35,628 bases of DNA from an uncultured Lachnospiraceae bacterium (GTDB taxonomy: Bacteria; Bacillota; Clostridia; Lachnospirales; Lachnospiraceae), in contig CAJOLP010000004.1 in assembly GCA_905235465.1 (NCBI GenBank), forward strand, positions 1 through 35,628, given 5' to 3'. This document shows positions 32,982 to 35,628 of this stretch, one piece after another (within the stretch, counting starts at the first letter, position 1; each line of letters starts with the position of its first letter). A program made the translations under genes and the position numbers. The notes beneath the pieces are model-generated. The model saw nothing but the letters and a program-made list of their open reading frames with translations, was not told the origin of the DNA and did not search any database.

Positions 32982-33969
32982 GTTCATCTCCATTTCCCGG
33001 CGCGGCGTCCGCTTTGCCGTAGATCTCCCGAATGACAAACTGGGGAGAATTGTTGAGAGAGATATATATCCTGCCCACGTATTCCCCGATGAGGCCCAGC
33101 ATGAACATCAGCATGCCGCCGATGAAAAGCAGAACGGACATCAGGGAGCTGTAGCCGATGGCGACGTTCGGGTTCAGAAGTTTGTGGATCACGGTGTAGA
33201 AGACCATGATGACGCCCAGAAAGGCAAATATGGTGCCGCAGGTCGTCGCCATGCGCAGGGGCTTGACCGAAAACGCGGTGAAGCTGTTCATCCACAGCGC
33301 GAAGGATTTGCCGAAGCTGTAGTGGCCCACGCCGATGGCGCGCTCGCGCTCCTCCATCTCCACGTTGACCACGCGGTTCGTGGAGCGAAGCATGAGGCCG
33401 GAGAGATAGGGGTAGGGGTTCTGATACTTGATGATCTCGTCTTTGACAAAGCGCCGCATCACGGAAAAATTGGAGAACTTGAGGTCCTTGTCCTTGCCCA
33501 GAAGCCAGTTCGCCACGGCGTCATTGACGGCGGAGCCGAAGTTCTTGAACCGCGACTGTGTCTTGTGCGGGTACTTGGCGATGGAGACGTCCGCCTGTCC
33601 GGTGAGCACGGGCTCCATCAGGTCCCAGAGCCTGTCCGTCGGGCACTGCTGATCGTCGTCAATGAAGACGATATAATCGCCGTCCGCGAAGTGACAGCCG
33701 CAGAGCAGGGCGTTGTGGCGCCCTCCGTTGGTGGCCAGGTCGATCGCGGTCACGGCCGGATCCTCCTTAGCCTCGCGACGGATCACGTCCAGCAGATTAT
33801 CCGGCGAGCTGTCGTTGACGGCGATGATCTGATAGGCGAAGTGCGGTCTTTGCGCGACCACCTCGCGGATCTCGTCGATGACCAGACCTACGGAGCCCTC
33901 GCTCTGATAGCAGGGAATGACGAAACTGATCAGTTCCCGCCCCTCTTGATGTATGGCGTCTATATTCAC
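32950..33969 (-). CDS. GtrB/ArnC-type family-2 glycosyltransferase with two C-terminal TM helices
   Basis: 339 aa from the GTG at 33969, one base after the aminotransferase stop, with AGAGG 6 bp upstream. A GT-A domain (about 10-220) begins with ISFVIPCYQSEGSVGLVIDE and has the metal site FIDDDQQCP. Two TM helices near 230-255 and 275-300 (TIFAFLGVIMVFYTVI and SVLLFIGGMLMFMLGLIG) are followed by EYVGRIYISLNNSPQFVI, a hallmark of the DPM1/GtrB/ArnC group. Members move a sugar from a nucleotide to undecaprenyl phosphate on the cytoplasmic face. Together with the flippase-like pair this implies a lipid-linked monosaccharide. The donor is probably the product of the adjacent aminotransferase. Confidence 0.92.
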   Translation of the reverse strand: MNIDAIHQEGRELISFVIPCYQSEGSVGLVIDEIREVVAQRPHFAYQIIAVNDSSPDNLLDVIRREAKEDPAVTAIDLATNGGRHNALLCGCHFADGDYIVFIDDDQQCPTDRLWDLMEPVLTGQADVSIAKYPHKTQSRFKNFGSAVNDAVANWLLGKDKDLKFSNFSVMRRFVKDEIIKYQNPYPYLSGLMLRSTNRVVNVEMEERERAIGVGHYSFGKSFALWMNSFTAFSVKPLRMATTCGTIFAFLGVIMVFYTVIHKLLNPNVAIGYSSLMSVLLFIGGMLMFMLGLIGEYVGRIYISLNNSPQFVIREIYGKADAAPGNGDEHGQNTDHRRR

Positions 33970-33970
33970 G

Positions 33971-35113
33971 TTATCCTCTCTTCCTGTAAAAATCGCGGAC
34001 GGCACTGATCACCGCCTCCTGATCCTCCTTTGTGAGCCCGTAGTACATGGGCAGACGGACCAGACGGTCGCTCTCCGCGGTCGTGTAGATGTCCTCCCCG
34101 TGGAAGCGGCCGAAACGCCGGCCGGCCGGCGAGGAGTGCAGCGGCACGTAATGGAAGACGCTGCTGATGTCTCTTTCCTTCAGATAGTCGATAAAGGCCG
34201 TGCGCTGTGCCAGATCCTTAAGCTTTAGGTAATACATGTGCGCGTTGTGCCCGCATTCCGGCGGAATGACCGGAAGCTCTACAAGGCCCGCGTCCCGAAG
34301 CGGCGCGAAGGCCTCGTGGTAGGCGTTCCAGGAAGCCAGCCTGTTCTCGTTGATGCGGTCCGCCTCCAGAAGCTCCGCCCAGAGGTAAGCGGCGTTTAAG
34401 TCGCTGGGGAGATAGCTGCTGCCGTATTCGACCCAGGTATACTTGTCCACCTGGCCGCGGAAGAAGCGGGCGCGGTTCGTGCCCTTCTCGCGCAGGATCT
34501 CCGCCGGCTCGATATCCGCCTCGTGATTGAGGAGGATGGCGCCGCCCTCGCCCATGGAGTAATTTTTGGTCTCATGGAAGGAGTAGCAGCCGAAATCGCC
34601 GATGGTGCCCAGCGCCCGGCCCTTGTAGGTGGACATGACGCCCTGCGCCGCGTCCTCTATGACCTTGAGGTGGTGGCGGGCCGCGATCTCCATGATCGTG
34701 TCCATCTCGCAGGCCACGCCGGCGTAATGGACCACCATGATCGCCTTGGTGTGGGGCGTGATGGCCTCCTCGATCTTTTTCTCATCAATATTCATGGTAT
34801 CCGGGCGGATGTCCACAAAGACCGGCGTGGCGCCTGTCAGGACCACCGCGGTCGCCGTGCTCGAAAAGGTGTAGCTGGGCAGGATGACCTCATCGCCGCG
34901 CTCGAGGCCGCAAAGCAGGCATGCCATCTCCAGCGCGGTCGTGCCGCTGGTCGTCAGAAGGACGCCGGGCGCGCCGAATCTCTTTTCCATCCACTCGCTG
35001 CAGGATTTCGTAAAGGGACCGTCCCCGCAGATCTTGCGATTCTCGGCGGCCTGTCTGACAAAACCGAGTTCTGTGCCGATATAGGGCGGTATATTAAACG
35101 GGATCTTCGCCAT
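33971..35113 (-). CDS. wecE: dTDP-4-amino-4,6-dideoxygalactose transaminase (WecE/RffA type)
   Basis: 380 aa, colinear over its length with enterobacterial WecE/RffA as I know it: IPFNIPPYIGTEL, CGDGPFT, LPSYTFSSTATAVVLTGA, HYAGVACEMDTIM, VIEDAAQGVMSTYKGRALGT, and REKGTNRARFFRGQVDKYTW. The PLP lysine is K183 in FHETKNYSMGEGG. The enzyme transfers an amino group from glutamate to C4 of dTDP-4-keto-6-deoxyglucose, giving dTDP-Fuc4N, in the cytoplasm. The needed dehydratase (rfbB) lies at the other end of the locus. First gene of the minus-strand operon; AAGGAG lies 10 bp before the ATG. A different C4-aminotransferase specificity is possible. Confidence 0.93.
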   Translation of the reverse strand: MAKIPFNIPPYIGTELGFVRQAAENRKICGDGPFTKSCSEWMEKRFGAPGVLLTTSGTTALEMACLLCGLERGDEVILPSYTFSSTATAVVLTGATPVFVDIRPDTMNIDEKKIEEAITPHTKAIMVVHYAGVACEMDTIMEIAARHHLKVIEDAAQGVMSTYKGRALGTIGDFGCYSFHETKNYSMGEGGAILLNHEADIEPAEILREKGTNRARFFRGQVDKYTWVEYGSSYLPSDLNAAYLWAELLEADRINENRLASWNAYHEAFAPLRDAGLVELPVIPPECGHNAHMYYLKLKDLAQRTAFIDYLKERDISSVFHYVPLHSSPAGRRFGRFHGEDIYTTAESDRLVRLPMYYGLTKEDQEAVISAVRDFYRKRG

Positions 35114-35148
35114 GGATTTTGTGCTCCTTACTTGTTTGGTTTAACGTC

Positions 35149-35177
35149 ATTATACTATCGAAGGGTGAAACTTGCCA
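35149..35177 (-). promoter_or_regulatory. Promoter for the aminosugar operon
   Basis: On the minus strand a perfect TATAAT (35149-35154) has a weak TGGCAA (35172-35177) 17 bp upstream. It lies 36 bp before the wecE start. Confidence 0.6.
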
Positions 35178-35184
35178 CTTTTTC

Positions 35185-35213
35185 ATGACGAAATTAGGCG
35201 CATAGTGTACAAT
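35185..35213 (+). promoter_or_regulatory. Promoter for the Wzz-like gene
   Basis: ATGACG (35185-35190), 17-bp spacer, TACAAT (35208-35213). It is almost back-to-back with the minus-strand promoter (8 bp between the -35 boxes), so the two units share a control region. Confidence 0.6.
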
Positions 35214-35295
35214 AGAAAGGAGTGTAATCTTTTACGGCATGAAAAGACGCGCCGCGGGCGCGGGGATCCAAATACAGAGACAGCGGAGGAATCAG

Positions 35296-35628
35296 ATGAA
35301 CCATCGTGAGAGAGTGATCGACCTGAAAGCACTGTGCAGGAGCGTTTTGATGAAATGGAGGCTTCTGTGCGTGATCGCATTGCTGTGCGCTGTTGTCCTG
35401 GGCGGACGGGAGGCGTATTCGCAGTACAAGGCATATCAGCGGGGACAGGAGGCGTCCGCGCAGCCGGAGGCGGCGGAAGATGAGAAGGGCGCGTCCAAGG
35501 CCGAAGAGATGAAGAGGATCAATCAGATCCTGGATGACCGCAACGCTTATTTTACCAATTCGATCCTGAGTAAGATCGATCCCACCCGGGAAGGATGCGC
35601 GACCGCCGACATGATCGTCCGCTTCGAT
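35296..35628 (+). CDS. N-terminal part of a Wzz-like polysaccharide chain-length/export membrane protein (truncated by window edge)
   Basis: 111 codons are present, with no stop before the window ends. The ATG is preceded by GCGGAGGA. The protein begins with VIDLKALCRSVLMKWRLLCV, leading into a TM helix (about 22-38), then an Ala/Glu-rich helical region, and NAYFTNSILSKIDPTREG near 88-105. This is the pattern of Wzz/chain-length-determinant proteins of Clostridia, with an IDLKxL opening, first TM and a short motif before the periplasmic-type domain. The surface-sugar context supports it. The C-terminal TM and any kinase domain are outside the window, so the call is moderate. Confidence 0.6.
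   Translation, partial: MNHRERVIDLKALCRSVLMKWRLLCVIALLCAVVLGGREAYSQYKAYQRGQEASAQPEAAEDEKGASKAEEMKRINQILDDRNAYFTNSILSKIDPTREGCATADMIVRFD

Overview
The window looks like chromosomal DNA of a GC-rich, Gram-positive anaerobe of the Clostridia, most likely a gut Lachnospiraceae-type organism. The reasons are strong AGGAGG-type ribosome sites, proteins built from choline/glucan-binding-like cell-wall repeats, a clostripain-family peptidase, an XpaC/TelA pair, a VanX-type dipeptidase and a BaiCD/BaiH-type flavoenzyme. That assignment is inference from gene content; there is no rRNA in the window. I see no tRNA, rRNA, CRISPR array, insertion sequence or phage gene.

Left part (1-12.6 kb) is mixed metabolism and housekeeping. 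It holds a MATE transporter fused to a GHKL/RsbW-like ATPase domain, a D-Ala-D-Ala dipeptidase followed by an alanine:cation symporter, and a MarR regulator followed by an amidohydrolase/decarboxylase. Next come a lipoprotein with an FGE-sulfatase fold and a PucR-type regulator broken by a single-base frameshift. The regulator is divergent from a large Fe-S/FMN/FAD enoate-reductase-like enzyme. An SDR oxidoreductase, D-aminoacyl-tRNA deacylase (dtd) and a DUF308 membrane protein complete this part.

Middle part (12.7-29.8 kb) is a run of twelve same-strand envelope genes. In order they are a membrane-anchored M20 peptidase, a secreted NlpC/P60-like hydrolase, a cell-wall-repeat protein ending in what looks like a dead sortase domain, and a membrane-anchored C11 (clostripain) peptidase. 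Three short single-TM proteins that look like diverged paralogues follow (two carry zinc ribbons), then XpaC and TelA. The run ends with three consecutive L,D-transpeptidases bearing cell-wall-binding repeats. Their catalytic Cys and His are kept, but the SHGC motif has diverged in two of the three. Several promoters and terminators divide this run into transcription units.

Right part (29.8-35.6 kb) is a surface-sugar locus. dTDP-glucose 4,6-dehydratase on the plus strand converges on a five-gene minus-strand operon: a WecE/RffA-type sugar aminotransferase, a GtrB/ArnC-type membrane glycosyltransferase, an ATP-grasp ligase, and two half-size DMT proteins like ArnE/ArnF. Together they suggest synthesis of a dTDP-4-amino-4,6-dideoxyhexose, its transfer to undecaprenyl phosphate, a possible ligase modification, and flipping across the membrane. 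This resembles the Gram-negative ECA/Arn logic but sits in a Gram-positive-like genome. A divergent, truncated Wzz-like gene leaves the window at the right edge.

The best candidates for something undescribed are the aminosugar/ATP-grasp/flippase operon and the envelope run with its paralogous single-TM trio and its sortase-like pseudoenzyme.
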